DNA of 10,694 bases from Deltaproteobacteria bacterium (GTDB lineage: Bacteria > Desulfobacterota > Deferrimicrobia > Deferrimicrobiales > Deferrimicrobiaceae), in assembly GCA_003513855.1 (NCBI GenBank), contig DOTC01000156.1, forward strand, positions 1 to 10,694. Direction: 5' to 3'. The notes beneath the pieces were generated by a model. It was given only the letters and a program-made list of their open reading frames with translations, was not told the DNA's origin and searched no databases. Both the position numbers and the translations under genes were made by a program. Every line of letters begins with the position of its first letter. Position 1 is the first letter of the stretch. Below, in pieces: positions 1-6,218 of the stretch.

Positions 1-2
1 CT

Positions 3-1178
3 CTCTTCGAAACGATCCTCCTGCTGCCGGGATACGAATTGTCCTCGAATATCTACGCGATCACCGGGGACGGTCTCACCATCGTGGACGCGGGGAACGA
101 TTACACGGCGTTCGTGGATCTGTTCAAGCTCGGGAACAGCCCCAAGGCCATTCGGAAAATCATCCTGACCCACGGCCACCGGGACCATGCGATGGGAGTG
201 TTCGAGCTGCTGCGGTCGTATTCCGACATCGTCCGAAACGGGGGGCTGGAGCTCATCCTCCACGAGGCGGGTCCCGAGGAGGTCAAACGCACGGCCGGGA
301 CACTGGGATGCCGCATCACGGAGGTCCGGGGCGGGGAGACCCTTCGGATCGGCGACCGGGACTGGGAGGTGATCCACACCCCGGGCCACACCATCGACGG
401 GATATGCCTCTTTCATCCCCGAAGCAGAACCGTCTTCTCCGGAGATACGGTATTGCCCCACGCCATGTCCGAGCCGGACGAGCGCGCCGGAGGAAGGCTG
501 GACCATTACCTGTTCGGAGTCCGGATGCTCCTCGGAAAGGAGATCGAGCACGTTCTTCCGGGACATGGGCTGCCCGTCCTCTCGTCGGGCAGGAAGGTCA
601 TCGAGGAGACGTACGAAGGCCTGATGATGAAGGTGATCGGGGCGGACGCGGAGGCGAAAATCCCCTGGATCGAGGGAGCGACGGCACTTGCGCAGAAGGG
701 ATGCCTGGAAGAGGCCGTCTATTGCTGCGACAAGGAACTGTTCCTCGATTCCCGGAACCGTAAGGCGCATCAATTGAAGACCGTCTGTCTCAACGATCTC
801 GGGCGGTTCGACGAGGCGCTCGAATCCCTGGAGAAGCTGGGGGGGGTCGGGACCCCGGAACAAGGGGATCCGTTCCCGTTCCTCGGGAAGGGATACGCAC
901 TGATGGGAATCGGCAGATACACGGAGAGCGTCACGTTCTTCGACGAGGCGCTGAAGGTTCGGCCCGGCATGAAAGACGCGCTGATCTATAAAGGGATGGC
1001 GCTCTATCTCTCGGGAGACTACGAGGAAGCAATGAACATCGAGCCGTTCCGTACCGAATTCATGGGAAGGTTCCAGGTGGAGTTGGAGAAGAAATCGAGG
1101 GGCAGGACCGGGCGGAAGGCGCCAGGCGAGAAGGAAGCGGGGAGGAAATTCCCGATAACCGGGGGACCTGAGGAATGA
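3..1178 (+). CDS. MBL-fold metallo-hydrolase with C-terminal TPR-like region (5' partial)
   Basis: Likely a metal-dependent hydrolase of the metallo-beta-lactamase fold; the substrate cannot be told. The reading frame is open to the left edge. The codons before the first possible start (TTG at 39) read LFETILLLPGYEL, which looks like the conserved first strand of such enzymes, so the true start lies outside the window. Numbering from TTG 39, the metal ligands are all present: THGHRDH (44-50), HTPGH (113-117), SGDT (134-137) and PGHG (174-177). From about residue 212 to 335 the protein is helical, with repeat-like segments (GCLEEAVYCCDKELFLD, GRFDEALESLEKLG, GRYTESVTFFDEALKVRP) typical of tetratricopeptide repeats. 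A basic, low-complexity tail follows. The stop overlaps the next ATG (ATGA), so the two genes are probably translationally coupled. The fold is certain; the function is glyoxalase-II-like at most by family. Confidence 0.9.
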   Translation, partial: LFETILLLPGYELSSNIYAITGDGLTIVDAGNDYTAFVDLFKLGNSPKAIRKIILTHGHRDHAMGVFELLRSYSDIVRNGGLELILHEAGPEEVKRTAGTLGCRITEVRGGETLRIGDRDWEVIHTPGHTIDGICLFHPRSRTVFSGDTVLPHAMSEPDERAGGRLDHYLFGVRMLLGKEIEHVLPGHGLPVLSSGRKVIEETYEGLMMKVIGADAEAKIPWIEGATALAQKGCLEEAVYCCDKELFLDSRNRKAHQLKTVCLNDLGRFDEALESLEKLGGVGTPEQGDPFPFLGKGYALMGIGRYTESVTFFDEALKVRPGMKDALIYKGMALYLSGDYEEAMNIEPFRTEFMGRFQVELEKKSRGRTGRKAPGEKEAGRKFPITGGPEE

Positions 1179-1423
1179 GCGACGAGAAGGGACCGAAAGA
1201 CGTTGCGCACTATGGCCACGAGCCGTTTGTCGCCGCCGAGATCGGCGAGGAGCCTCCCGTGGGAGCCCGGATCGCGAAGGATGCCGTCTGTCGCGACTGC
1301 ATGACGGCATCGGAAGAGATTTCGATGCGAAGGGGCTTCATCGATCCGGTATCCGCCAAGGAGGCCCGGGAAAAGGAAATCCTCTGCACCCGCTGCGGGA
1401 ACGCTGTTCCCGTCGGCCCATAA
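1175..1423 (+). CDS. Small protein with two CxxC motifs (zinc-ribbon-like), unknown function
   Basis: An 82-residue protein I do not recognise. It has two CxxC pairs, CRDC (C39/C42) and CTRC (C71/C74), spaced as in small zinc ribbons, so binding of one metal ion is plausible but inferred. It has no signal peptide or membrane segment, and the N-terminal 35 residues are acidic and probably flexible. The ATG overlaps the stop of the MBL/TPR gene by 4 bases (ATGA), and the next gene begins 18 bases after its stop, so it sits inside an operon. A GGGGGA stretch 8 bases before the ATG can act as ribosome binding site. The tight coupling is the best argument that it is real and works with the upstream hydrolase. 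Confidence 0.75.
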   Translation: MSDEKGPKDVAHYGHEPFVAAEIGEEPPVGARIAKDAVCRDCMTASEEISMRRGFIDPVSAKEAREKEILCTRCGNAVPVGP

Positions 1424-1441
1424 CCCGCCGGGCCCTTTCGC

Positions 1442-1942
1442 ATGCCAGGGCAAGTCAGCAGGGATGGATCGACAAGCGAGGTTCCCGTGTCCGTTCGGTT
1501 GGCCGCGGAGGGCGACCTGAACGGGATCCTGGAGGTCGAGAGACTCTCCTTCCCGATCCGGAATCAGTGGGATCACGGCGATTTTCGGGATGCCCTGAAG
1601 GATCTGTTTTTGGTCTTCGTGGACGGGGAAATATCCGGGTTCCTGATCGCCAGCTGCTGGGAAGACACGAAAAGAGCCGTCATCCTGCGAATCGCGGTGC
1701 ATCCCGGGCACCGGAACCGCGGGATCGCGACCAGGCTGATCGAAGCCGCAATCGGGAAGTTCAGGGAAAGGGGTTTGCGGGAAGTCGAGATCGACGTGGA
1801 AATCGTGAAACGGGGTGCCATCCGGCTGTATGAAAACGTCGGGTTTCGAACCGTCCGGGGCATACCCATGGATGAAAACAACACGATGAGCAATGAAAAC
1901 GGAAGTTTCTACATGATGAAGATGGACATCGGCAAACCATGA
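1442..1942 (+). CDS. GNAT-family N-acetyltransferase (RimI-like)
   Basis: A cytoplasmic acetyl-CoA-dependent acetyltransferase of the GNAT fold. Visible motifs are the N-terminal strand VSVRLAAEGDLNGILEVE (residues 16-33), motif A with the pyrophosphate loop RNRGIA (91-96) after ILRIAVHPGH, and motif B AIRLYENVGF (126-135). This layout is typical of RimI-type enzymes that acetylate protein N-termini, but GNATs vary widely in substrate and nothing here fixes it. The ATG at 1442 lacks a clear ribosome binding site. A GTG at 1487 in the same frame has GAGG 5-6 bases upstream and would start right at the conserved strand, giving 151 residues, so it is a credible alternative start. The gene is in line with its neighbours on the same strand. 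Confidence 0.9.
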   Translation: MPGQVSRDGSTSEVPVSVRLAAEGDLNGILEVERLSFPIRNQWDHGDFRDALKDLFLVFVDGEISGFLIASCWEDTKRAVILRIAVHPGHRNRGIATRLIEAAIGKFRERGLREVEIDVEIVKRGAIRLYENVGFRTVRGIPMDENNTMSNENGSFYMMKMDIGKP

Positions 1943-2018
1943 AGGGCGGATCCATTCATGGTGCGGCTCGGGACTGCCGCGCCTGACATGATCCATACAG
2001 GAATGAGGCGCATGCACC

Positions 2019-2486
2019 ATGGAAAGACCGTATCGATGCCCGGTGTGCAACGCCCCGCTGGAAGAGGACAAGGATGCGGGGTTCAAGATCCCGCCGGAAT
2101 GTCCTTATTTGGACACCGCGTACCCGGAGTTGTGCGCGCTTCACGACAAGATCTACTTCGGGAGATGGAGAAAGATGGAAGCCGACCCGAACGACATCAA
2201 AAGAGGGTACGTGAAACTGGGTCGGTTGCTGGCCATGATGAAGGAAGTTGTTGGAAGGGAAAACGTCGAGCCGGCCAGGGAGGACATCCAGAAGGCCGAA
2301 GACGCGTTCGCGATGGCGAACGCGGACCAAGAGCCATATTCCTCCATCAAGTTCATGGACCAGGCGCTTTCCTATATACACCACGCACTCAACGACCTGC
2401 TGCACGAGAAGCGGGCGAAGCTTCATTCTCCAGCGGACTACGAGAGGCATTACGACGTCATTCTTCCGTTCAAGGAGGATTGGTAG
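2019..2486 (+). CDS. Hypothetical protein with N-terminal cysteine (zinc-finger-like) segment
   Basis: A 155-residue protein of no family I recognise. The N-terminus carries CPVC (C7/C10), then C28 (ECPY) and C39 (ELCA), a possible four-cysteine metal site. The rest (about 40-135) is predicted mostly helical and charged, followed by a short tail ending FKEDW. No signal peptide or transmembrane segment is seen. GAGG lies 10 bases before the ATG. It follows the GNAT gene by 76 bases and is the last gene before the terminator at 2588-2615, so it probably ends the operon begun upstream of the window. Codon use matches the neighbours. It is the second cysteine-rich small protein in this operon, but the two do not look alike. 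Confidence 0.75.
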   Translation: MERPYRCPVCNAPLEEDKDAGFKIPPECPYLDTAYPELCALHDKIYFGRWRKMEADPNDIKRGYVKLGRLLAMMKEVVGRENVEPAREDIQKAEDAFAMANADQEPYSSIKFMDQALSYIHHALNDLLHEKRAKLHSPADYERHYDVILPFKEDW

Positions 2487-2587
2487 GGTTTTCGATGGCC
2501 GGGAAAAGGGCCGAAAGCGTGTTCCCGGGACTCCCCCTCCTGCCGGGCTCCGTGCGCGCGGGCCCGGTTGGATATCCCGGGAAGCGG

Positions 2588-2615
2588 AAAGGGCTCCCTC
2601 GAGGAGCCCTTTTTT
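2588..2615 (+). terminator. Rho-independent terminator
   Basis: The 10-bp stem AAAGGGCTCC / GGAGCCCTTT (2588-2597 / 2603-2612) closes a 5-base loop. It is followed by a T run to 2615, six Ts in all. It lies about 100 bases after the stop at 2486 and ends the rightward operon. The A-rich left flank is short, so termination of the opposing osmC-family transcript here would be weaker. Confidence 0.9.
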
Positions 2616-2636
2616 GCGTTTCGATGGGCGCCGGGC

Positions 2637-3071
2637 TCACGCGAACGCCGGCTCGAGCGTCACCTCCGTCCGGATGGAGTTCGAGATGAGGCAGTGCGCC
2701 TCCGCCTTGTGGAGGATCTCCTCCGCCTTGGCCGGATCCTCGCCGGGGCGAAGCGCGATCCGGGGGCGGACGGTGATCCTCGTGAACAGGAACTTACCGT
2801 CCACGAACTCGAGCACCCCTTCCGCCTCGCTCTCGTACTCCTCGAAGGCGATCCCCGCGCGACCGGCGAACGCCAGGAAGGTCGTCATGATGCAGCTGTT
2901 CACCGAGGCGACGTAGAGATCCTCGGGCGACCAGATCCCCTCGTGTCCCTTGAACTCGGGCGGCGTGGCGACCTCGACGGGCGGCTTCCCCGCAATGGTC
3001 ATCATCCCCTTCTTCTCCCCCGTCCACCGGACGGAGATCCCGTACCTGTAACTTTTTGGGCGGATCGCCAC
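2637..3071 (-). CDS. OsmC/Ohr-family protein (peroxiredoxin-like)
   Basis: A member of the OsmC/Ohr superfamily, thiol-dependent peroxidases that reduce organic hydroperoxides. The protein is 144 residues, a normal family length. The two conserved cysteines are present: Cys60 in SPEDLYVASVNSC (reactive) and Cys127 in AEAHCLIS (resolving). Between them lie the expected central helix and the strand region FTRITVRPRIAL. The start is the GTG at 3071 (VAIRPKSYRYG), chosen because AAAGGAG lies 6 bases upstream and the conserved sequence begins there. The open frame continues further upstream, but only through non-homologous sequence that overlaps the divergent regulator gene. It is a single-gene unit with its own promoter, divergent from the sigma54 regulator. 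The subfamily (OsmC, Ohr or YhfA-like) is not decided. Confidence 0.92.
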   Translation of the reverse strand: MAIRPKSYRYGISVRWTGEKKGMMTIAGKPPVEVATPPEFKGHEGIWSPEDLYVASVNSCIMTTFLAFAGRAGIAFEEYESEAEGVLEFVDGKFLFTRITVRPRIALRPGEDPAKAEEILHKAEAHCLISNSIRTEVTLEPAFA

Positions 3072-3120
3072 GGGTCGCTCCTTTCCAGGGAAGTCAGCGC
3101 TCCCGGATTGTTTGAAGATC

Positions 3121-3150
3121 ATCATACTAAAGCATCCCGCTTTCTTCCAA
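3121..3150 (-). promoter_or_regulatory. Sigma70-type promoter for the osmC-family gene
   Basis: Reading the minus strand, TTGGAA (3150-3145) and TATGAT (3126-3121) are separated by 18 bases. The -10 box matches 5 of 6 consensus bases and the -35 box 4 of 6. Transcription would begin near 3114, about 43 bases before the GTG start. Confidence 0.55.
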
Positions 3151-3212
3151 ACCGGAATTGGCTCCGAAGGGTGTTCGGCGAACCTCCGAGCGTTTCGCGT
3201 CGGTTTTGCGAA

Positions 3213-3218
3213 TATACT
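3213..3218 (+). promoter_or_regulatory. Possible -10 box for the sigma54-activator gene
   Basis: TATACT (5 of 6 to consensus) stands about 40 bases before the GTG start of the regulator. No good -35 box is seen at 16-18 bases upstream (sequence there is like GCGTTT), so an activator or a weak promoter is implied. Confidence 0.3.
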
Positions 3219-3257
3219 GGTACATAGGCAGACGGCGCGACCACGGAGGCTCCGAAG

Positions 3258-4667
3258 GTGACCCCCAGGAGGAATGGAAAAAGCGGCGGGAAGGGAGACC
3301 GGGCGCAGAGCGGTTCCCTGCGCTCCACGGAGATCATTCTGGAAAGCATCTCCGACGGGGTGTTCACGGTGGATCACGACTGGCGGATCACGTCGTTCAA
3401 CCGGGCCGCGGAGGAGATTACGGGGATCTCCCGCGAAGAGGCCATCGGAAAGCCGTGCCCGGAAGTCTTTCGCGCCAGCATGTGCGAAGTGGATTGTGCC
3501 CTCCGCCACACCCTGGAGACGGGAACCCCCGTCATCAACAGGTCGGCGTTCATCATCGACGCGGAAGGCCGCCGCATTCCCGTCAGCGTCTCCACCGCGC
3601 TTCTCCGGGATGAGGACGGGAACCTGATCGGCGGCGCGGAAACCTTTCGCGACCTGAGCCTTGTGGAGGAATTGCGCAGGGAGCTCAAGGGTCGGTTCCA
3701 GGTCGGCGACCTGGTCTCCCGGAGCCCGTCGATGCGCCGGATCTTCGACGTTCTGCCGCAGGTGGCCGCAAGCGACAGCACCGTTCTCATCCAGGGGGAG
3801 ACGGGGACGGGGAAGGAGCTTCTCGCCCGGGCGCTCCACTCCTTAAGCCCTCGGCACGACAAACCGTTCATCGCCGTGAACTGCGGCGCCCTGCCGGACA
3901 CTCTCCTGGAATCGGAGCTCTTCGGGTACAAGGCCGGCGCGTTCACCGGCGCGGAGAGGGACAAGCCCGGCCGATTTTCCCTGGCCGACGGGGGGACCCT
4001 GTTCCTGGACGAAATCGGCGAGATCAGCCCGGCGCTGCAGGTTCGCCTGCTCCGCGTCCTGCAGGAGAAATCCTTCGAGCCGCTCGGTGGCACCCGGTCC
4101 GTCCGCGTCGACGTCCGCGTGATCGTCGCCACGAACAGGGACCTGGCCGCCCAGGTGAAGAAGGAGGCGTTCCGGCAGGATCTGTTCTATCGGATCAACG
4201 TCGTCCGGCTCGACATGCCTCCTCTTAGGAAGCGCAAGGAGGACATTCCCCTCCTGGTCGATCATTTCGTGGCCCGGGGGAACCGGGCGCAGGGAAAATC
4301 GCTGCCGGGCGTAAGCCCCGAGGTCCTGTCGTTTCTCATGGCGCACGACTATCCCGGCAATATCCGGGAGCTCGAAAATATCATCGAGCACGCCTTCGTT
4401 CTGTGCGCCGAAGGCCGGATCGAGCCTCGGCACCTGCCGGAGGACTTTGTCGCCCGTGTTCCCACGAGAACGAAGCGGGGCGGGATGAGTGACACCGTCC
4501 GCGCCATGGAAACGCATACCATTCGCGAAGCGCTCCGGCGCAACGGGTACAATCGTCTCGCAACGGCCAGGGAACTGGGAATCCACAAAAGCACCCTCTT
4601 CCGGAAGATGAAAGCCCTGGGAATCCCCCTGCCGGATGAGGACGGGAGATCCCGCCGCAGGGGGTAG
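3258..4667 (+). CDS. Sigma54-dependent transcriptional activator (PAS-AAA+-Fis)
   Basis: An enhancer-binding protein that uses ATP hydrolysis to open sigma54-RNA polymerase promoters. Its 469 residues show a PAS sensor domain (about 22-132), the AAA+ domain (about 155-385) with Walker A GETGTGKE (180-187), the sigma54-contact loop GAFTGA (227-232), Walker B LFLDEIGE (248-255) and a sensor region with ATNRDL, and a Fis-type helix-turn-helix near the C-terminus (about 425-455, RNGYNRLATARELGIHKSTL). There is no receiver domain, so it is not a two-component regulator; the signal should act through PAS. The PAS domain has a C67-x8-C76-x3-C80 cluster that could bind a metal, a Fe-S cluster or act as thiol switch (inference). 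The GTG start has GGAGG 8 bases upstream. The good -24/-12 promoter 138 bases after its stop makes the following genes its likely targets. Confidence 0.96.
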   Translation: MTPRRNGKSGGKGDRAQSGSLRSTEIILESISDGVFTVDHDWRITSFNRAAEEITGISREEAIGKPCPEVFRASMCEVDCALRHTLETGTPVINRSAFIIDAEGRRIPVSVSTALLRDEDGNLIGGAETFRDLSLVEELRRELKGRFQVGDLVSRSPSMRRIFDVLPQVAASDSTVLIQGETGTGKELLARALHSLSPRHDKPFIAVNCGALPDTLLESELFGYKAGAFTGAERDKPGRFSLADGGTLFLDEIGEISPALQVRLLRVLQEKSFEPLGGTRSVRVDVRVIVATNRDLAAQVKKEAFRQDLFYRINVVRLDMPPLRKRKEDIPLLVDHFVARGNRAQGKSLPGVSPEVLSFLMAHDYPGNIRELENIIEHAFVLCAEGRIEPRHLPEDFVARVPTRTKRGGMSDTVRAMETHTIREALRRNGYNRLATARELGIHKSTLFRKMKALGIPLPDEDGRSRRRG

Positions 4668-4683
4668 GGTTGCGTTCCCGCGT

Positions 4684-4729
4684 CCGTTTACGGGAGACAG
4701 GGTTGCGAAACCGCGACTGTCCGTGACGG
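4684..4729 (+). repeat. Short palindromes upstream of the sigma54 promoter (candidate activator sites)
   Basis: Three small dyad symmetries lie here: CCGT-TT-ACGG (4684-4693), GGTT-GCGA-AACC (4701-4712) and CCGT-G-ACGG (4721-4729). The outer two share the half-sites CCGT/ACGG, with centres about 36 bases apart. They lie about 75-120 bases before the -24 box, where enhancer-binding proteins usually bind. The half-sites are short, so chance is not excluded. Confidence 0.35.
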
Positions 4730-4804
4730 TGGCCAGTCCGTTATCGAATCCTAACATGTTGATTCATTGACTGTTCCCGCCTGAATTCCAGTCGTTTGCC
4801 AACA

Positions 4805-4820
4805 TGGCACGCGAGATGCT
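4805..4820 (+). promoter_or_regulatory. Sigma54 (-24/-12) promoter
   Basis: TGGCACGCGAGATGCT carries the invariant GG (4806-4807) and GC (4818-4819) with exactly 10 bases between them. The -24 block TGGCACG is perfect; the -12 block is ATGCT against consensus TTGCW. Transcription should start near 4831, leaving a leader of about 23 bases with the ribosome binding site GAGGG at 4841-4845. An inverted repeat TGCCA-ACA-TGGCA (4797-4809) overlaps the -24 box. Confidence 0.85.
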
Positions 4821-4853
4821 TCACTCCATGGTGGGTGCGGGAGGGTATCCCCG

Positions 4854-5219
4854 ATGAAGGTTGCGCTTTCCGTCTGGAACGGGAGGATATCCCCGGTGTT
4901 CGACGTTTCCCGGAGGATCCTCGTTCTCGATGTGCATCACGGCGTTGTGACCGGCAGGAGCGAGGAAACATTCGAGGAGAGCGATCCGGTCCGAAAGGCA
5001 GGGAAGCTCTCGGAATTAAAGGTCCGGAAACTGATCTGCGGGGCGATCTCCCGGCCGCTGGCCGGCCTGTTCGCCGCGTACGGCATCCGGACGATCCCCT
5101 TCGTCGCCGGAGACGCGGGGGAGGTCATCGAGGCGTTTCTCGCAGGGGCATTGCCGAATCGCAGGATGGCCATGCCGGGGTGCCGCGGACAGCGAAGGCG
5201 GTTCCGGGGAGGCCGGTGA
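4854..5219 (+). CDS. NifX/NifB-family (dinitrogenase FeMo cofactor-type) metal-cluster-binding protein, ORP-like
   Basis: A 121-residue single-domain protein of the family that includes NifX, NafY, the NifB C-terminal domain and the Mo-Cu-containing orange protein of Desulfovibrio. These bind or carry metal-sulfur clusters in the cytoplasm. The typical opening MKVALSVWNGRISPVFDVSR is followed by the strand RILVLDV, the helix KLSELKVRKLICGAI with Cys62, the segment GIRTIPFVAGDAGEVIEAFL and a basic tail with MPGC (Cys110) and RGQRRR. No nif structural or assembly genes are near, so nitrogen fixation is not implied. Its ribosome binding site GAGGG lies 8 bases before the ATG. It is the first gene after the sigma54 promoter and the head of a three-gene unit with two DUF5320-like genes. 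The family is clear; which cluster it binds, if any, is unknown. Confidence 0.88.
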   Translation: MKVALSVWNGRISPVFDVSRRILVLDVHHGVVTGRSEETFEESDPVRKAGKLSELKVRKLICGAISRPLAGLFAAYGIRTIPFVAGDAGEVIEAFLAGALPNRRMAMPGCRGQRRRFRGGR

Positions 5220-5237
5220 GCGGAAAGGAGGAGGAAG

Positions 5238-5435
5238 ATGCCAAGGGGCGACGGGACGGGGCCCGGGGGAAAGGGACCGGGAACAGGCAGAGGCCTCGGG
5301 AAATGTGAAAAAAAAAGCACACGGAGTGCGGCGGTTCCGGCCGGCGGGCAACAGGGCTTGGGGTTTGGACCCGGGCGGGACAGGAAGAGCGGTTTCCGTC
5401 GAGGGAAAGACACGAACCGCGGCGAAGGGAAGTAG
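5238..5435 (+). CDS. Short glycine-rich DUF5320-like protein
   Basis: A 65-residue, very basic and glycine-rich protein. Its first 23 residues follow the pattern MPRGDxTGPxGxGPxTGRGxGxC, which I associate with DUF5320; the function of that family is unknown to me. Only Cys23 is present. After residue 25 the sequence is low-complexity (Gly, Arg, Lys) with no predicted fold, and the C-terminal coiled coil of its neighbour is missing. It may therefore be a degenerate or truncated copy. The ATG is preceded by the strong site GGAGGAGG with 3-6 bases spacing, and the gene begins 18 bases after the NifX-like gene, so it should be translated in the same operon. Confidence 0.75.
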   Translation: MPRGDGTGPGGKGPGTGRGLGKCEKKSTRSAAVPAGGQQGLGFGPGRDRKSGFRRGKDTNRGEGK

Positions 5436-5474
5436 GTGAGGAACAGAGCGTTTGGGATAAGGAGGACAGCGATT

Positions 5475-5771
5475 ATGCCACGCGGAGATCGGACAGGACC
5501 GATGGGAACGGGACCGTTGACGGGAAGGGGCGCCGGGTTCTGTGCGGGGTTCCGGGGGCCCGGCTTCTTCGGCGGCGGGCGGGGCTGGCGTCATATCTTT
5601 CATGCCACCGGACTGCCCGGCTGGATGAGATCCGGATGGGGCGGCCCGGCATTCCTGGAGGAGCCTCCGCCGGGAACGGAGAAGCGGTACCTGGAAGAAG
5701 AGGCCGAGGCCCTCAAAGGACGGCTCGACGAGATCCGGAAGAGGCTGGAGGAACTGGAAGAGAGGAAATAG
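5475..5771 (+). CDS. DUF5320-like protein with C-terminal coiled coil
   Basis: A 98-residue protein that opens with MPRGDRTGPMGTGPLTGRG and Cys23, then a Gly/Phe/Trp-rich stretch (about 24-60), and ends in a charged heptad-type helix (about 69-98, EAEALKGRLDEIRKRLEELE) likely to form a coiled coil and oligomerise. The ATG at 5475 was chosen over a GTG at 5436 in the same frame because GGAGGA stands 8 bases upstream and the family motif starts exactly there. It is the paralogue of the preceding 65-residue protein and the last gene before the terminator at 5797-5826. The family often sits beside NifX-like genes in anaerobes (from memory). Role unknown; a metal-handling or scaffold partner of the NifX-like protein is a guess. 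Confidence 0.82.
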   Translation: MPRGDRTGPMGTGPLTGRGAGFCAGFRGPGFFGGGRGWRHIFHATGLPGWMRSGWGGPAFLEEPPPGTEKRYLEEEAEALKGRLDEIRKRLEELEERK

Positions 5772-5796
5772 AGGGAATCATCCATTCCCGGGAAAC

Positions 5797-5826
5797 GGAA
5801 AAGGGCTCCCGAAGGAGCCCTTTTCC
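5797..5826. terminator. Bidirectional Rho-independent terminator
   Basis: The 13-bp stem GGAAAAGGGCTCC / GGAGCCCTTTTCC (5797-5809 / 5814-5826) closes a CGAA tetraloop. The four A/T pairs give a T run on either strand. It lies 26 bases after the DUF5320-like stop and 33 bases after the atpE stop, which face each other, so it can end both converging transcripts. Confidence 0.88.
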
Positions 5827-5858
5827 CAACCCGCTGTGCCCTGCCCTCTTCGTCGGCT

Positions 5859-6188
5859 CTACAGCTTTCCGACGAGGATGAACGAGATGACCAGGGCGTA
5901 GATGACCAGCGACTCGATCAGCGCGAGACCGACGATCATCGGGATGAAGATCTTGGGCTGGGCGGAAGGATTGCGGGCAATCCCCTCCAGTCCGGCGGCG
6001 ATCGCCCTCCCCTGGCCGAGCGCTCCTCCGAAGGATGCGATGGCTATGCCAAACCCGGCGGCCAGCGCGATGAAGGTTTTGACGCTGTCGCTCATCCCGG
6101 CGGCAGCCCCTTCTTGCGCGAAGGCCACGGTGGCCACTGCTACGAAGAGCAGTGCGAGCAGAAAAGTGAAGGAAACTTTGCGGAACAT
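5859..6188 (-). CDS. atpE: ATP synthase F0 subunit c with N-terminal signal-like extension
   Basis: Subunit c of the rotor ring of F-type ATP synthase in the inner membrane. The two-helix hairpin (about 36-58 and 80-105) is joined by the polar loop GIARNP (69-74). The ion-binding carboxylate is Glu92 in LALIESLVIY. Gln59 (GQG), Ser93 and Tyr97 also match positions that form the sodium site of Ilyobacter-type c subunits, but the Thr after Ser is Leu here; ion choice is left open. At 109 residues it is longer than the usual 75-90 because of an N-terminal hydrophobic segment ending AFA-QEG (about 1-24), which resembles a cleavable signal peptide. The ribosome binding site AAAGGGGGG lies 6 bases before the ATG. 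It is the last gene of the F0 cluster; subunit b and all F1 genes are not in the window. Confidence 0.96.
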   Translation of the reverse strand: MFRKVSFTFLLALLFVAVATVAFAQEGAAAGMSDSVKTFIALAAGFGIAIASFGGALGQGRAIAAGLEGIARNPSAQPKIFIPMIVGLALIESLVIYALVISFILVGKL

Positions 6189-6218
6189 CGGGTACCCCCC
6201 TTTACGATGGTATTGGAT

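Noticed and set aside
1019..2086. A 355-codon minus-strand frame across the MBL/TPR, CxxC and GNAT genes
   Set aside because: It runs against three plus-strand genes with recognisable motifs or coupled starts.
3072..3839. Extension of the OsmC-family protein upstream to 400 residues
   Set aside because: The extra part overlaps the PAS/AAA+ gene, has no OsmC homology, and the GTG at 3071 has a strong ribosome binding site and a promoter just upstream.
4854..5219. NifX-like gene as evidence for nitrogen fixation
   Set aside because: No nifHDK, nifE, nifN or nifB-like radical-SAM gene is in the window; the family is widespread in anaerobes that do not fix nitrogen.
2588..5826. Near-identical GGGCTCC/GGAGCCC stems in the two terminators as a mobile repeat
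   Set aside because: The match is confined to the stem, both work as normal intrinsic terminators, and such GC-rich stems recur by convergence.
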